Source: Flammeovirgaceae bacterium
GTDB taxonomy: Bacteria > Bacteroidota > Bacteroidia > Cytophagales > Cyclobacteriaceae
NCBI GenBank assembly: GCA_002691385.1
Contig: NZHT01000033.1
Span: 1 to 48,175, forward strand
Direction of reading: 5' to 3'
DNA length: 48,175 nucleotides
Below are positions 1 through 9,386 of the stretch, piece by piece. Under the pieces are notes generated by a model. The model was not told the DNA's origin. It ran no database searches and worked only from the letters and a program-made list of their open reading frames with translations. The translations under genes and the position numbers were made by a program. Position 1 is the first letter of the stretch. Every line of letters begins with the position of its first letter.

Positions 1-558
1 GAGGGGCCATTGGCTTACGGGTTTCTAAAGTCTGAAAATGGAGTACATCGCCTGGTTCGGATTTCTCCGTTCGATAGTGGTGGTCGAAGACATACCTCAT
101 TTGCCTCTGTTTATGTCTACCCTGTGGTGGATGACAGCATTCAAATTGAAATCAATCCCAATGATGTGGAAATGCATACTTCTAGATCAGGAGGCGCTGG
201 AGGACAAAACGTTAACAAAGTAGAGACCAAGGTTCAATTAACACACAAGCCCTCTGGAATTGTGGTAGTCTGTCAAGTAGATCGATCACAGCTAGCCAAT
301 AAAGAGCGTGCGATGAACATGCTTAAATCTCAACTTTATCAAATCGAAGTAGAAAAGAAAAATGCAGAACGTGATAAAGTAGAAGCGGGAAAAATGAAAA
401 TAGATTTTGGATCTCAAATAAGAAATTATGTCTTGCACCCTTATAAATTGATTAAAGATGCACGAACAGGACATGAACGAACAGACGTACAAAATGTTTT
501 AGATGGTGATCTTAATGACTACATCAAAGCCTTTCTTTTAAGAGAAAATAATGATTAA
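1..558 (+). CDS. prfB: Peptide chain release factor 2, C-terminal part (5' end outside window)
   Basis: RF2 recognises UGA and UAA stop codons in the ribosomal A site and triggers peptide release. The reading frame is open from the first base of the window, so the gene continues to the left; about 185 codons are visible. They hold the end of the anticodon-mimic domain ([12 protein letters not shown]), the universal catalytic GGQ loop ([14 protein letters not shown], about nt 190-231), and the conserved tail ([23 protein letters not shown]). That tail is of the RF2 rather than the RF1 type. The autoregulatory frameshift site often found in prfB lies near codon 25 and would be outside the window, so it cannot be judged. 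The stop codon overlaps the start of the MFS gene by 8 bases, suggesting coupled translation. Confidence 0.95.
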   Translation, partial: EGPLAYGFLKSENGVHRLVRISPFDSGGRRHTSFASVYVYPVVDDSIQIEINPNDVEMHTSRSGGAGGQNVNKVETKVQLTHKPSGIVVVCQVDRSQLANKERAMNMLKSQLYQIEVEKKNAERDKVEAGKMKIDFGSQIRNYVLHPYKLIKDARTGHERTDVQNVLDGDLNDYIKAFLLRENND

Positions 559-1735
559 TAATCATTTGAATACTCCAAAGATAATTGCAAAAACAAAAAT
601 TTATACCTTGAGCTTCTGGTTGTTATGTACCAGTTCTTTTTTGTTCTTTGGTTCATTCTCCATGATTTTACCTGAGCTACCAGATTACCTTGCTAGCCTA
701 CAAGGCCATGAATATTTGGGTTTGATAGTATCATTATTCACCCTTAGTGCCGCAATATCTCGCCCATTTAGCGGTAAATTAACCGATAAATGGGGGAGAA
801 TTCCCGTAATGTTGATTGGGGCTTGCATCAGTGGTCTGGCCGCATTGATTTACCCTTTAACGACCACTGTTTTTGGATTCCTGAGCGTCCGATTATTGCA
901 TGGTTTCAGCGCTGGTTTCAAGCCGACAGGTACCTCGGCTTATGTTGCTGATATCATTCCTGCTGAGCGCCGAGCAGAGGCCCTAGGCATCCTTAGTATG
1001 TTTAGTACAATTGGCATGGCATCCGCTCCCATTCTAGGTTCATGGATTTTTTTAACTTATGATATCAATACGCTATTTTATTGCAGCTCATTCTTTTCCA
1101 TTGGTTCGGTACTGATTTTGTTCGGTATGAAGGAAACCCTCAAAGCCAAAGAGTCTTTCAAGCTTACCCTTCTAAAAATAGGAAGAACAGATTTGTATGA
1201 ACCTTCAGTGATTCCTCCTTCATTGATTATGGTGCTAACAACTTTTTCCTTTGGAACTGTGATCACCTTATCTCCAGATTTTAGCGGCTTTTTAGGTATT
1301 CAAAATAAAGGATTATTTTTTTCCTTCTTTACAGGATCCTCTCTTTTGGTTAGATTCATTGGCGGTAAGCTATCTGATCATTTTGGACGCATATTGATTT
1401 TAAGATACAGTACTTTGTGTTTATGTCTAAGTATGATCATTATAGGGTTTGCTAGTGATGCGATAATTTATTTTGCTGGAGCCTTCCTTTTTGGCGTAGG
1501 TTACGGGCTCAATTCTCCTACCTTATTTGCTTGGGCGATAGACCTATCGCCTAAAAAAAGCATAGGTAGAGGTATTTCAACTTTGTTTATTTTTTTAGAA
1601 CTAGGTATTGGAATGGGATCTCTTATATCTGGTAGCCTCTATCAAGGTTTTAATGAACGTTTCCCTTGGTTATTTATGATTTCGGCATTTTTCTCACTCC
1701 TAGCATTTATTTTTGTATTGAATAAAAAAAGATGA
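551..1735 (+). CDS. MFS transporter (drug/sugar exporter-like)
   Basis: A 394-residue inner-membrane protein with about 12 hydrophobic segments, the size and pattern of a major facilitator superfamily permease. Motif A of the family is clear between helices 2 and 3 ([12 protein letters not shown], about residues 75-86) and is repeated in the second half ([14 protein letters not shown]), as expected from the internal duplication of MFS proteins. A small-residue stretch in helix 5 ([12 protein letters not shown]) resembles motif C of proton-driven exporters, so drug/H+ antiport is the best guess. The substrate cannot be read from the sequence. The gene overlaps prfB by 8 bases and the following YhhN gene by 4 (ATGA), so the three are probably cotranscribed, although no functional link is obvious. 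Confidence 0.85.
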   Translation: MINNHLNTPKIIAKTKIYTLSFWLLCTSSFLFFGSFSMILPELPDYLASLQGHEYLGLIVSLFTLSAAISRPFSGKLTDKWGRIPVMLIGACISGLAALIYPLTTTVFGFLSVRLLHGFSAGFKPTGTSAYVADIIPAERRAEALGILSMFSTIGMASAPILGSWIFLTYDINTLFYCSSFFSIGSVLILFGMKETLKAKESFKLTLLKIGRTDLYEPSVIPPSLIMVLTTFSFGTVITLSPDFSGFLGIQNKGLFFSFFTGSSLLVRFIGGKLSDHFGRILILRYSTLCLCLSMIIIGFASDAIIYFAGAFLFGVGYGLNSPTLFAWAIDLSPKKSIGRGISTLFIFLELGIGMGSLISGSLYQGFNERFPWLFMISAFFSLLAFIFVLNKKR

Positions 1736-2385
1736 TTCCTAAATCATTAAAATGGCTTTATTACTCGGTAGGTCTGCTTCATTTGTGGGCTATTGTATTT
1801 CATAATCAAGAAGTATTAAATGCAACGAAGCCTTTTTTAATGCCTATTTTGCTCTGTTATGTCTATAAATCTGAGATTGAGCGGGTAAACCTTAAAACCA
1901 TCCTACTCTGGATTTCATTAGTGTTTGCTTGGTTGGGTGATTTGGCTTTAATGCAATCTGATACTTATTTTTTGTTGGGATTAGGCCTATTTTTCATAGC
2001 TCAGATATGCTACATTTTGTTGTTTTTCAAAGCGGTAGAAAAACCTATTGAATTTAAGACCTTTCCTTTACTCCCTTATCTCCTCGCTGGAATTTTATTG
2101 TTTTACATCCTTCTACCAGATGTAAATGAACTTCTAGTTCCAATTGTCATTTATGGAATAATTCTCTTGACTATGGCAGGGGTAGCTAGACTAAGACAGG
2201 GAAGAACCAACTCTAAAAGTTACTATTACACCTTATTGGGAACTCTGCTCTTTGTTATCTCTGACTCTTTATTGGCTCTTAATAAATTTGTTTGGAATAT
2301 TCCCTATGCCGAGATAGGCATCATGAGCACTTATATGGCTGCACAACTTTTAATCACTGAAGGCATTCTGAAAAATGAGAAATGA
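1732..2385 (+). CDS. YhhN family membrane protein (lysoplasmalogenase-like)
   Basis: A 217-residue polytopic membrane protein with about seven to eight hydrophobic segments. The pattern KPFLMPILL near residue 33, then FAWLGDLALM and FLLGLGLFFIAQICYI, is typical of the YhhN/TMEM86 family. Characterised TMEM86 members hydrolyse the vinyl-ether bond of lysoplasmalogens; bacterial members are mostly uncharacterised, so the enzymatic role here is inferred from family only. The conserved Asp in WLGD, thought to matter for catalysis, is present. The start codon overlaps the MFS stop codon (ATGA), which argues for translational coupling. No hairpin terminator is evident in the 30 bases before the convergent dnaJ gene. 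Confidence 0.75.
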   Translation: MIPKSLKWLYYSVGLLHLWAIVFHNQEVLNATKPFLMPILLCYVYKSEIERVNLKTILLWISLVFAWLGDLALMQSDTYFLLGLGLFFIAQICYILLFFKAVEKPIEFKTFPLLPYLLAGILLFYILLPDVNELLVPIVIYGIILLTMAGVARLRQGRTNSKSYYYTLLGTLLFVISDSLLALNKFVWNIPYAEIGIMSTYMAAQLLITEGILKNEK

Positions 2386-2415
2386 TTCAAAATAGCCCCT
2401 AAATGCAACATTATA

Positions 2416-3534
2416 TTATTCAAAAAAATCTTTCATTTTTTCATAAAAGCCTTTGTCATTCTTTGAAGGTGCCGGTACAAAGTTTTTTGAACCTTTGAGG
2501 TTTTCTAAAATACTCCTCTCTTCTTTTGAAAGTGTTTTTGGCGTCCAAACATTGAGGTGTATCAATTGGTCTCCTCTACGGTAACCCTCAATATCTTTAA
2601 TTCCTTTTCCTTTCAATCTTAAAATTTTGCCACTTTGTGTCCCAGAATCAATCTTGATTTTCACTTTACCATCTATGGTTGGCACTTCCATAGATGAACC
2701 CAAAGTAGCGTCCAAGAATGATAGATAAAGATCATAAATCACATTATTTCCATCTCTTTTTAGGTTATCATCTTCAATTTCTTCAATTACAATCAATAAA
2801 TCTCCAGCAATACCTCCTGCCACTTCATTTCCCTTACCTGACATTGATAACTGAATCCCATCGGTAACCCCCGCTGGGATCTTTATGGCAATGACTTCTT
2901 CTGTTCGGTTCATCCCTGAATTATCGGCTCCAGATCCCTTGCTTTCCACCAATTCACCTGCACCTCCACACGAAGGACAAGTAGTGCTAGACATCATTTG
3001 ACCAAGCATCGTATTCATTACTTTGCGTACTTGTCCGGTTCCTTGGCAGGAAGGACAAGACTTGAAAGTGGTCGATGGATCTACCATGAGCCTATTCACT
3101 TTGATCTTTTTTTCTACTCCCTCAGCAATTTCTTGAAGGGTCAATTTAATCTTAATTCTTAAATTAGTCCCCTTCCTGCGGCGCCCGCCTCTTGATCCAC
3201 CACCACCAAAAATACTTTCAAAAGGACTGCCGCCGCCACCAAACACATCACCAAACTGTGAGAAAATATCTTCCATATTCATAGATCCTCCCGAAAATCC
3301 TCCAGCACCACGCATTCCTTGATGACCATACTGATCATAACGCCTTCTTTTTTCATCATTGCCTAAGACCTCATAAGCTTCTGCCGCTTCTTTGAACCTA
3401 TCCTCAGCAGACTTATCATCCGGATTTTTATCTGGATGATATTTTATGGCAATTTTCCGATAAGCCTTTTTAATCTCATCTGTAGTTGCGCTTCGGCTCA
3501 CTTCCAATACTTCGTAATAATCTCGTTTGCTCAT
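2416..3534 (-). CDS. dnaJ: Chaperone DnaJ with a reduced zinc-binding region
   Basis: An Hsp40 co-chaperone that delivers substrates to DnaK and stimulates its ATPase. The J domain is intact (residues 1-70, HPD at 33-35), followed by a Gly/Phe-rich linker (about 75-120), the client-binding beta domains and the tail (EKMKDFFE) usual in Cytophagales. Ordinary type I DnaJ has four CxxCxGxG motifs forming two zinc centres. Here only two remain, CPSCQGTG at 160-167 and CPSCGGAG at 186-193, matching motifs 2 and 3. The places of motifs 1 and 4 carry no cysteines ([10 protein letters not shown] before, [10 protein letters not shown] after). So only one zinc centre can form. The flanking protein is well conserved, so this is not a broken gene. 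It starts one base after the grpE stop codon and is surely cotranscribed with it. Confidence 0.95.
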   Translation of the reverse strand: MSKRDYYEVLEVSRSATTDEIKKAYRKIAIKYHPDKNPDDKSAEDRFKEAAEAYEVLGNDEKRRRYDQYGHQGMRGAGGFSGGSMNMEDIFSQFGDVFGGGGSPFESIFGGGGSRGGRRRKGTNLRIKIKLTLQEIAEGVEKKIKVNRLMVDPSTTFKSCPSCQGTGQVRKVMNTMLGQMMSSTTCPSCGGAGELVESKGSGADNSGMNRTEEVIAIKIPAGVTDGIQLSMSGKGNEVAGGIAGDLLIVIEEIEDDNLKRDGNNVIYDLYLSFLDATLGSSMEVPTIDGKVKIKIDSGTQSGKILRLKGKGIKDIEGYRRGDQLIHLNVWTPKTLSKEERSILENLKGSKNFVPAPSKNDKGFYEKMKDFFE

Positions 3535-3535
3535 C

Positions 3536-4108
3536 TTAATCTTTTGATCCAGTTACAACTTTTGCAAAACGAATAACTTTCTCTCCAAGAAAGTAACCAG
3601 ATTCAACGACATCTACAATTTTACCGGCTAGACTCTTGTCGGGAGCAGGAATCTGAGTGATTGCCTCATGAAAATCCTCATCAAAATCATCTCCTGAAGC
3701 AGTTTCCATTTTTTTCAATCCCCTACCTTCAAGCGTATTTTTAAATTTATTAAAAATCAATTCAACCCCTTCAACGGCACCTTGAGTTCCTGCTTTTAAT
3801 GCTCGCTCAAAATCATCAGCAATAGGGATTAAAGCTTCCATTAGTCCACTGTTAGCAGTACTGATCAATTCAAGACGCTCTTTGGAAGTTCTTCTCCTGT
3901 AATTTTCAAACTCAGAATATAACCTTAAATATTTTTCTTTGTATTCAGCTACCTCTGTAACTAGATCGATCTCTTCTGGAGCAACAGCCAATCTCTCCTT
4001 TGAGTTCTCCAAATCTATTGTGGGTTCAGCAACTTCGTTTACATTTTTAGGTGGCTTTTTATTCGCAGTTTTTACTTTTTTGTCTGCGCCCTTTTTCTTT
4101 TTTGTCAT
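3536..4108 (-). CDS. grpE: Nucleotide exchange factor GrpE
   Basis: GrpE releases ADP from DnaK so that the chaperone cycle can continue. The protein has a Lys-rich acidic N-terminal tail, a long helical region ([22 protein letters not shown]) that forms the dimer stalk, and the C-terminal beta domain with the conserved pattern FDEDFHEAI and [16 protein letters not shown]-like ending. An open frame extends upstream to 4207, but I place the start at the ATG at 4108 ([11 protein letters not shown], 190 residues). The extra 33 residues look non-coding, overlap the obg end and would cross the -24/-12 promoter at 4143-4157. It is followed one base later by dnaJ. dnaK is not in this window. Confidence 0.93.
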   Translation of the reverse strand: MTKKKKGADKKVKTANKKPPKNVNEVAEPTIDLENSKERLAVAPEEIDLVTEVAEYKEKYLRLYSEFENYRRRTSKERLELISTANSGLMEALIPIADDFERALKAGTQGAVEGVELIFNKFKNTLEGRGLKKMETASGDDFDEDFHEAITQIPAPDKSLAGKIVDVVESGYFLGEKVIRFAKVVTGSKD

Positions 4109-4142
4109 GAATCTATTAGTGAATGTATTCCGTTCTACTAAG

Positions 4143-4157
4143 ACAATTTTATTGCCA
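4143..4157 (-). promoter_or_regulatory. Sigma-54-like (-24/-12) promoter of grpE-dnaJ
   Basis: On the minus strand the sequence TGGCAATAAAATTGT lies 35 bases before the grpE start codon. It matches the -24/-12 pattern TGGCA(C/T)-N5-TTGC with exact spacing; only the C of the -12 GC is replaced by T. It sits in the 80-base gap between obg and grpE, and transcription from it would give a leader of about 25 bases. Just upstream, at 4169-4183, is a tandem repeat of TGTCATA with an 8-base period, which could bind a regulator. Use of RpoN here is inferred; no sigma-54 gene is in the window. Confidence 0.5.
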
Positions 4158-4188
4158 AAATGTAATATTATGACAATATGACAGATGT

Positions 4189-5172
4189 CTAATTTAGATA
4201 TCGCCAAATGACATCTTTTAACGCCACCAAACCTTGATCAGTCCAACTTGAAATATATAAATGTGCCACCTTTGTCAGAGTTTCCGAGATTTCGGTTTTT
4301 AATTCATCATCAAGCAAATCTGCCTTTGAAATTACTAGAACTCTTTCCTTATCTAAAAGTTCTGGATTATGATTTTCTAATTCTTTGAGCAATATTGAAT
4401 ATTCTTTGGAAATATCATCTGCATCTGCGGACACCAAAAAAAGCAAAATACTATTGCGTTCAATGTGTCTCAAAAACCGAGTCCCTAATCCTTTACCCTT
4501 CGCAGCTCCCTCAATGATTCCTGGGATATCTGCCATAACAAAAGATCGATCCTCACGATAGGCAACTACGCCCAAATTAGGAGTTAATGTCGTAAAAGGA
4601 TAATCTGCTATTTCTGGCTTCGCCGCAGAAATAGTCGCGAGTAAAGTAGATTTACCCGCATTTGGAAATCCTACCAATCCCACGTCAGCCAAAAGCTTTA
4701 ATTCAAGAATTATTACCTTTTCAATTGCCCCTTCTCCTGGCTGCGCATGCGCTGGTGCCTGATTTGTAGCGGTCTTATAATGTGAGTTTCCTTGCCCTCC
4801 TCTTCCTCCATTAAGCAAAATTTTTGTTTCGCCATGGACCAATATCTCTAATAATTTTTCCCCCGTCTCGGCATCTCGTGCAATCGTACCGATTGGCACA
4901 TCCAAAATAATGTCCCTACCATTTGCCCCAAAGCTATTTTGAGCACCTCCATTTCCACCACTTTCTGCTCTTACATGTTTCCTGTATTTTAAATGTAAAA
5001 GGGTCCACTGTTGACCGTTTCCTTTTAAAATAATATGACCTCCGCGCCCACCATCTCCACCGTCAGGACCACCTAAAGGCACATGTTTTTCACGTCTAAA
5101 ATGAACAGAACCTGCACCTCCAGCACCTGATTTGCCAAAAAATTTTACATAATCTATGAAATTTGAACCCAA
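4189..5172 (-). CDS. obg: GTPase Obg/CgtA
   Basis: Obg is a ribosome-associated GTPase needed for assembly of the large subunit and for stress signalling. The N-terminal Gly-rich Obg fold (residues 1-158, with [13 protein letters not shown] and [14 protein letters not shown]) precedes a G domain with P-loop GFPNAGKST (168-176), switch II DIPG (215-218), SKAD in place of the usual NKxD (282-285) and the SSW base loop (308-310). At 327 residues it lacks the C-terminal OCT extension of Bacillus Obg, which is the normal short form in Bacteroidota. It begins six bases after adk and belongs to the M42-adk-obg-grpE-dnaJ gene row. Confidence 0.96.
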   Translation of the reverse strand: MGSNFIDYVKFFGKSGAGGAGSVHFRREKHVPLGGPDGGDGGRGGHIILKGNGQQWTLLHLKYRKHVRAESGGNGGAQNSFGANGRDIILDVPIGTIARDAETGEKLLEILVHGETKILLNGGRGGQGNSHYKTATNQAPAHAQPGEGAIEKVIILELKLLADVGLVGFPNAGKSTLLATISAAKPEIADYPFTTLTPNLGVVAYREDRSFVMADIPGIIEGAAKGKGLGTRFLRHIERNSILLFLVSADADDISKEYSILLKELENHNPELLDKERVLVISKADLLDDELKTEISETLTKVAHLYISSWTDQGLVALKDVIWRYLN

Positions 5173-5178
5173 GATTTT

Positions 5179-5754
5179 TTATTTAAATGCGTCCAATTCA
5201 TCCATAATCAATTGAAATATAGATACAATTGAACCCATTCCTTTTATACTTACATATTTATCTTGATGCTTATAATAATCGGCTACTGGCTTAGTTTCTT
5301 GATTGTATACTTTTATCCGATTTTCAATTTTAATATCATCTTGATCATCTTTTCGTCCAGAAGTCTTACCTCTTTCTCTTAAACGGATGCGAAGTTCTGA
5401 AAATTCTACCTCAAGCGACAACATACTTGTAATCGACAAATCATGTTTTAACAACATTTGATCCAATGCTAGGGCCTGTTTGACCGTTCTTGGGAATCCA
5501 TCAAAAATAAACCCTTTAGCTGTAGATGCTGTAGCTATTCGATCTTCAACCATTTTAATGACCACAGAATCTGGAACTAAATTACCCTGGTCCATATATC
5601 CTTGAGCTAATTTCCCCAAGTCCGTTCCTTCTCCAAGATGTTTTCTAAAAAGATCTCCTGTAGATAAATGTAAAAGTCCGTATTGCTTTACAATCAACTC
5701 ACTTTGAGTTCCTTTACCAGCTCCCGGAGGTCCGAAAAGTACAATGTTTAACAT
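5179..5754 (-). CDS. adk: Adenylate kinase
   Basis: Converts AMP and ATP into two ADP and so balances the adenylate pool in the cytoplasm. The P-loop GPPGAGKGTQ is at residues 8-17, the AMP-binding region STGDLFRKH follows, and GFPRT marks the nucleotide-monophosphate core. The lid region is of the short type (RERGKTSGRKDDQDD), without the inserted zinc-finger lid, which explains the 191-residue length. It lies 6 bases upstream of obg and 37 bases downstream of the M42 peptidase in the same direction. The upstream gap is nearly pure A/T (runs of AATTTAATT) and may hold an additional promoter, but no clear box stands out. Confidence 0.97.
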   Translation of the reverse strand: MLNIVLFGPPGAGKGTQSELIVKQYGLLHLSTGDLFRKHLGEGTDLGKLAQGYMDQGNLVPDSVVIKMVEDRIATASTAKGFIFDGFPRTVKQALALDQMLLKHDLSITSMLSLEVEFSELRIRLRERGKTSGRKDDQDDIKIENRIKVYNQETKPVADYYKHQDKYVSIKGMGSIVSIFQLIMDELDAFK

Positions 5755-5791
5755 CTTAATTAAATTTTAATTAAATTATCTATAAGTCAAG

Positions 5792-6733
5792 TTAAAGATT
5801 TTTCATGAGGTAATTATACATCTCAATCATAGCATCGATATCTTTGAGGTGCACACGTTCATCGGGTGAGTGAACATAATCTTCTGCTGCACCAATAAAA
5901 CACCAGTCTATAGGAAAAGGAGACATTTGAATTTCCCTACCATCACTGGAACCGCCACCTTCTACTTCAAGTTGATAACTTATGCCACTTTTTGTAGCCA
6001 ATTTTAATAATTTATCAAGAAACACCTTTCTCGGAATATTACGGTCTCGTAACGATATAGCAACACCTTTACCCGGGAGAACTCCCTCACTCACCCAAGT
6101 AATGTCGCTCACCAATGCATTTCTAATTTGAAAACGTGCTTCTAAATATCTTAGAACAAAAGGAACACTTCCACCACCATGCTCCTCATATGTAGTAAAA
6201 ACAATGACCCCATCTTCTAATTTCTCAGCAACTTTTAAGGCATTATAGACGCCCAATCGATTATCTAAATAAGGACTCTGAACATGTTCCTGTGTTAACC
6301 TAAAATTTGACTTAAAGACCAATGAAGTTCCTCTATCAATACCTCTTGGAAAATCATGAAAAAGCTGGCTTTCTTGTGGAAGAAGCTTACAATGAATCGG
6401 GCCTCTGGTGTCTTCTCCGGTAAGATCAAATCCTTCTTCAACCTCTGGCCCCCCAATCGGAACCAGTTGATTGGCATATCGAACACTAAATCCTGTTGTA
6501 TCTACATGAGCGAAAATAGCCGTTCTTGGTTTCCCAAAAACTAACATAACTGTATCTTGAAATTCAGACCCAAAAACCACCTCGGGCATTACCTTCCAAC
6601 GATGCTTTTGTGTAGAAACATAATTCAACAAAAATTCTTTCATCCGAAATTCTTCTCCGGATGGTGCATGAACATTTATTAAATTTTTAAGTAATTCCAA
6701 TTTTCTTAAGATACTTTTGATGACAAAGATCAA
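5792..6733 (-). CDS. M42-like zinc aminopeptidase/hydrolase
   Basis: A 313-residue protein of the M42/M28 co-catalytic zinc peptidase group. All metal ligands and catalytic acids are visible: AHVDTTG (His76, Asp78), PYLDNRLG (Asp157, bridging), TYEEHGG (Glu183 and Glu184), VSDITW (Asp210) and YVHSPDERVH (His288). M42 enzymes remove N-terminal residues from short peptides in the cytoplasm; the precise specificity cannot be read. The frame has no ATG near the start. It opens with TTG directly after a stop codon. A second TTG 11 codons later (6700) would give MELLKNLINVHAPSGEE, which fits the family N-terminus better. It heads the row leading into adk and obg. Confidence 0.8.
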   Translation of the reverse strand: MIFVIKSILRKLELLKNLINVHAPSGEEFRMKEFLLNYVSTQKHRWKVMPEVVFGSEFQDTVMLVFGKPRTAIFAHVDTTGFSVRYANQLVPIGGPEVEEGFDLTGEDTRGPIHCKLLPQESQLFHDFPRGIDRGTSLVFKSNFRLTQEHVQSPYLDNRLGVYNALKVAEKLEDGVIVFTTYEEHGGGSVPFVLRYLEARFQIRNALVSDITWVSEGVLPGKGVAISLRDRNIPRKVFLDKLLKLATKSGISYQLEVEGGGSSDGREIQMSPFPIDWCFIGAAEDYVHSPDERVHLKDIDAMIEMYNYLMKNL

Positions 6734-6785
6734 CTAGCCTAATCAAAAAACAAATAAATAATCAAAACAGTTTGATGTTCCAAAA

Positions 6786-7244
6786 ATGACAGAGATCATT
6801 CCCTATTTCACCGTTTATGCTTCAAGTGCCATTCGTTTCTTTTTAGGGCCTGCATTGGGTATTGGATATGGTATCGGTATAGGGTTCACTGTCCTCTTAA
6901 CTACTGCTGGAATGATGTCAACCGTATTTTCCATCACCTTCTTTAATCATATTATTCAAATTTTTCTTCAACGTTTTTTTAGTCTAAGAAAGAAAAAAAA
7001 ATTTACACCACGAACCAGAAAATTCATAAAAATTTGGAAATATTCAGGCGTCAAAGGGGTAGCCTTTATCACCCCCATTGTACTCAGTCCGATTATTGGA
7101 GTAATACTTCTTAATGCCATCGGAGCTAAGAAAAAAGAAATCATCAAATGGATGCTAATCAGTGCACTTCTTTGGTCCTTTATAGAAAGTACTCTATTTT
7201 ATTTTTTGGGCAACTCATTGGACATAATCCCGCTCAATTATTGA
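6786..7244 (+). CDS. Small multi-pass membrane protein of unknown function
   Basis: A 152-residue protein with about four hydrophobic segments: around residues 10-30, 34-62, 94-115 and 118-145. Between them lies a strongly basic cytoplasmic loop (LRKKKKFTPRTRKFIKIWKYS). The stretch YSGVKGVAFITPIVLSPIIGVILLNAIGA, with prolines inside a helix, is reminiscent of the small 'multidrug export' proteins of COG2426 and more loosely of DedA/VTT proteins, but I am not certain of the family. It is divergent from the M42 gene (52 bases apart) and precedes hemE by 116 bases. No function is assigned. Confidence 0.6.
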   Translation: MTEIIPYFTVYASSAIRFFLGPALGIGYGIGIGFTVLLTTAGMMSTVFSITFFNHIIQIFLQRFFSLRKKKKFTPRTRKFIKIWKYSGVKGVAFITPIVLSPIIGVILLNAIGAKKKEIIKWMLISALLWSFIESTLFYFLGNSLDIIPLNY

Positions 7245-7326
7245 ATAGTTTAAGTCATCATTTCAAATAAAAGATGAAACCAATTCATTATTACATATTA
7301 ATTACTAAAACATCAAGTCAAATTCA

Positions 7327-7356
7327 TTGAGTTAAAATCTTACCCAATTATCTTTA
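7327..7356 (+). promoter_or_regulatory. Bacteroidota-type promoter of hemE
   Basis: TTG at 7327-7329 is followed by exactly 19 bases and then TATCTTTA at 7349-7356, close to the Bacteroidota -33/-7 pattern (TTTG and TAnnTTTG). The -7 box ends only four bases before the hemE ATG, so the transcript would be leaderless or nearly so. The call rests on pattern match alone. Confidence 0.4.
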
Positions 7357-7360
7357 CAAT

Positions 7361-8383
7361 ATGCAATTAAAGAATGATCTGCTTATTAGGGCAGCAAAAG
7401 GTGAACCAACAGAAAGAACGCCTGTTTGGCTTATGAGACAGGCAGGCAGAATTTTACCAGAATATAGAAGTTTAAGATCTAAATTAAGTGGATTTAAAGA
7501 GTTAGTTGAAACTCCTGAATTGGCAGCAGAGGTGACCTTACAACCTGTAAATTTGTTAGGGGTAGATGCTGCTATTATTTTTTCAGATATTCTCGTCATT
7601 CCCGAAGCAATGGGATTAAGTTATGAGATGATTGAAAAAAAAGGCCCACATTTCCCCAAAAAATTAACCTCTGAAGCAGACATCAAATCATTACGTAAGA
7701 TTGAAGGTGGGGAACTTAACTATGTTTATGAAGCCATTAATCTGGTCAAAAAAGAACTCAATGGCCGTGTTCCCCTTATTGGTTTTGCCGGGGCACCCTG
7801 GACAATTCTATGTTACATGATAGAAGGTGGGGGAAGTAAAACATTCTCCAACGCACGAAAATTTCTTATACAAGAGCCGAAATTAGCACATACCGTCTTG
7901 AATATGATTACTGATAGTACGATTAAATACTTACATCATCAAGTACTCGCAGGAGTTAATTTAATACAAATTTTCGATTCTTGGGCAGGTATCCTCTCTC
8001 CATATCAATACAGGGAATTCTCGATACCTTATATAGAAAAGATCTCAAAATCTATTCTTGAAGTCCCGGTCACTGTATTTGCTAAAGGGGCCTATTTTGC
8101 ATTGAAAGAAATGAATGATCTCTCTTGCAATACTATCGGCTTAGATTGGAATATGGACGTTAATGAAGCGAGGACATTGCTCAAAAGCAAGACATTGCAG
8201 GGCAATTTAGATCCCTGCGTATTATACGGAGATCAGCGGTCCATTGAATTTGAAACAAAGAAAATGCTCGAGCAGTTTAAAGGACATTCCCATATCGCCA
8301 ATTTAGGTCATGGCGTTTATCCAGATACCAATCCAGATCATGTTAAAATTTTCATTGAAGTTGTAAAAACTTTTAAGGCTTAA
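7361..8383 (+). CDS. hemE: Uroporphyrinogen decarboxylase
   Basis: Removes the four acetate carboxyl groups of uroporphyrinogen III to give coproporphyrinogen III in haem synthesis. The protein has the family length (340 residues) and both signatures: [11 protein letters not shown] near residue 21, with the substrate-binding arginine, and [20 protein letters not shown] near residue 138. [11 protein letters not shown] and [15 protein letters not shown] near the end are also typical. hemA lies 29 kb away on the other strand, so the haem genes are dispersed. Its stop overlaps the convergent kinase gene by 11 bases. Confidence 0.97.
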   Translation: MQLKNDLLIRAAKGEPTERTPVWLMRQAGRILPEYRSLRSKLSGFKELVETPELAAEVTLQPVNLLGVDAAIIFSDILVIPEAMGLSYEMIEKKGPHFPKKLTSEADIKSLRKIEGGELNYVYEAINLVKKELNGRVPLIGFAGAPWTILCYMIEGGGSKTFSNARKFLIQEPKLAHTVLNMITDSTIKYLHHQVLAGVNLIQIFDSWAGILSPYQYREFSIPYIEKISKSILEVPVTVFAKGAYFALKEMNDLSCNTIGLDWNMDVNEARTLLKSKTLQGNLDPCVLYGDQRSIEFETKKMLEQFKGHSHIANLGHGVYPDTNPDHVKIFIEVVKTFKA

Positions 8384-9383
8384 AAAAAGATTCGAATAGC
8401 GGATGAGCAGCCGCTTCCTGAAAAAGCTGTTCGGATTCTATGGGAATCACACCTGCGTACTCACAGACGATGCCTCCTCCCAGATTGGCTAGCTCAGACC
8501 AAAAAGCCAAGGGCAAGTCAAGGGCAAGTCCCAATGTCGCAATAGAAATGACCGTATCTCCAGCACCAGAGACGTCAGCAATCGATCTCAAATGGGCTGA
8601 ATGGCCAACAAATTCCTTTCCTTTACTAGCGAAAACTCCATACTCTGATAGAGTTATTAAATAATTTTCACAGCCAAGCTGCTTGTCTAATAGAACAATA
8701 GCTTCATGTATGGCCCTTTGCTGACTAGGGTTGATTTGCACTTTAAGACCTTCATTTAATTCCTTTAGATTCGGCTTAAATAAGCTTGCACCCTTGAAAT
8801 GTAAAAAGTTTCTTTTTTTAGGATCCACTGCCACAGGAATTTTAAGTCTTTGAGCCTCATCTATTATTTCAGCGATAAGCATTGGATCAAGACAGCCCTT
8901 GTCATAATCTTCCATGATGATGGCATCACAATCTTTTATAACCCCTAAAACACTTATTTTGAGCAACTTGAGATCCTCTTCATTTAAGGGGATATCCTCT
9001 TCCTCATCAATTCTAAGTAGATGGTGGCCACCCGAAATAACTCTGTTTTTCCGAGTAGTCTGTCTATGAGTACTACTTATAATTCCTTCGATCAGTAGCC
9101 CAGAAGATGTCATTAAATCTAACAATTCATTTCCTGATGAATCTTCCCCTATAACCGAACACAAAATAGGAATAGCGCCCAAAGATTGAATATTTAATGC
9201 GACATTAGCTGCTCCTCCCAATCTTTGATTTCGAGATTTCACATTCAAAACAGGTACTGGAGCTTCAGGAGAAATTCTATCAACATCTCCATAAATATAA
9301 GAATCCAACATTACATCGCCAATCACCAAAACTTTGAGTTTTTTAAAAGCAGTAAAAACATCTACTAACGTCTTGTGAAGCAT
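8373..9383 (-). CDS. hldA: D-glycero-beta-D-manno-heptose-7-phosphate kinase (HldE domain I)
   Basis: A PfkB-family sugar kinase that makes heptose 1,7-bisphosphate for the ADP-heptose of the LPS inner core. The N-terminal [28 protein letters not shown] and [17 protein letters not shown] are diagnostic of the RfaE kinase domain. The PfkB signature DVSGAGDT with the catalytic Asp is near residue 271. At 336 residues it is only the kinase half; the adenylyltransferase half of bifunctional HldE must be encoded elsewhere. A small in-frame duplication is visible at about 8510-8533 (GGGCAAGTC twice, giving LALDLPLA). It follows aspC by three bases and overlaps hemE tail to tail by 11. Confidence 0.9.
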   Translation of the reverse strand: MLHKTLVDVFTAFKKLKVLVIGDVMLDSYIYGDVDRISPEAPVPVLNVKSRNQRLGGAANVALNIQSLGAIPILCSVIGEDSSGNELLDLMTSSGLLIEGIISSTHRQTTRKNRVISGGHHLLRIDEEEDIPLNEEDLKLLKISVLGVIKDCDAIIMEDYDKGCLDPMLIAEIIDEAQRLKIPVAVDPKKRNFLHFKGASLFKPNLKELNEGLKVQINPSQQRAIHEAIVLLDKQLGCENYLITLSEYGVFASKGKEFVGHSAHLRSIADVSGAGDTVISIATLGLALDLPLAFWSELANLGGGIVCEYAGVIPIESEQLFQEAAAHPLFESFFKP

Positions 9384-9386
9384 GGG

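Noticed and set aside
1-558. Autoregulatory frameshift of prfB
   Set aside because: That site would lie near codon 25, outside the window, so nothing can be said.
4109-4207. 33-residue N-terminal extension of GrpE
   Set aside because: It would cross the promoter-like site and the obg end, and reads as random hydrophobic sequence. The ATG at 4108 fits the family.
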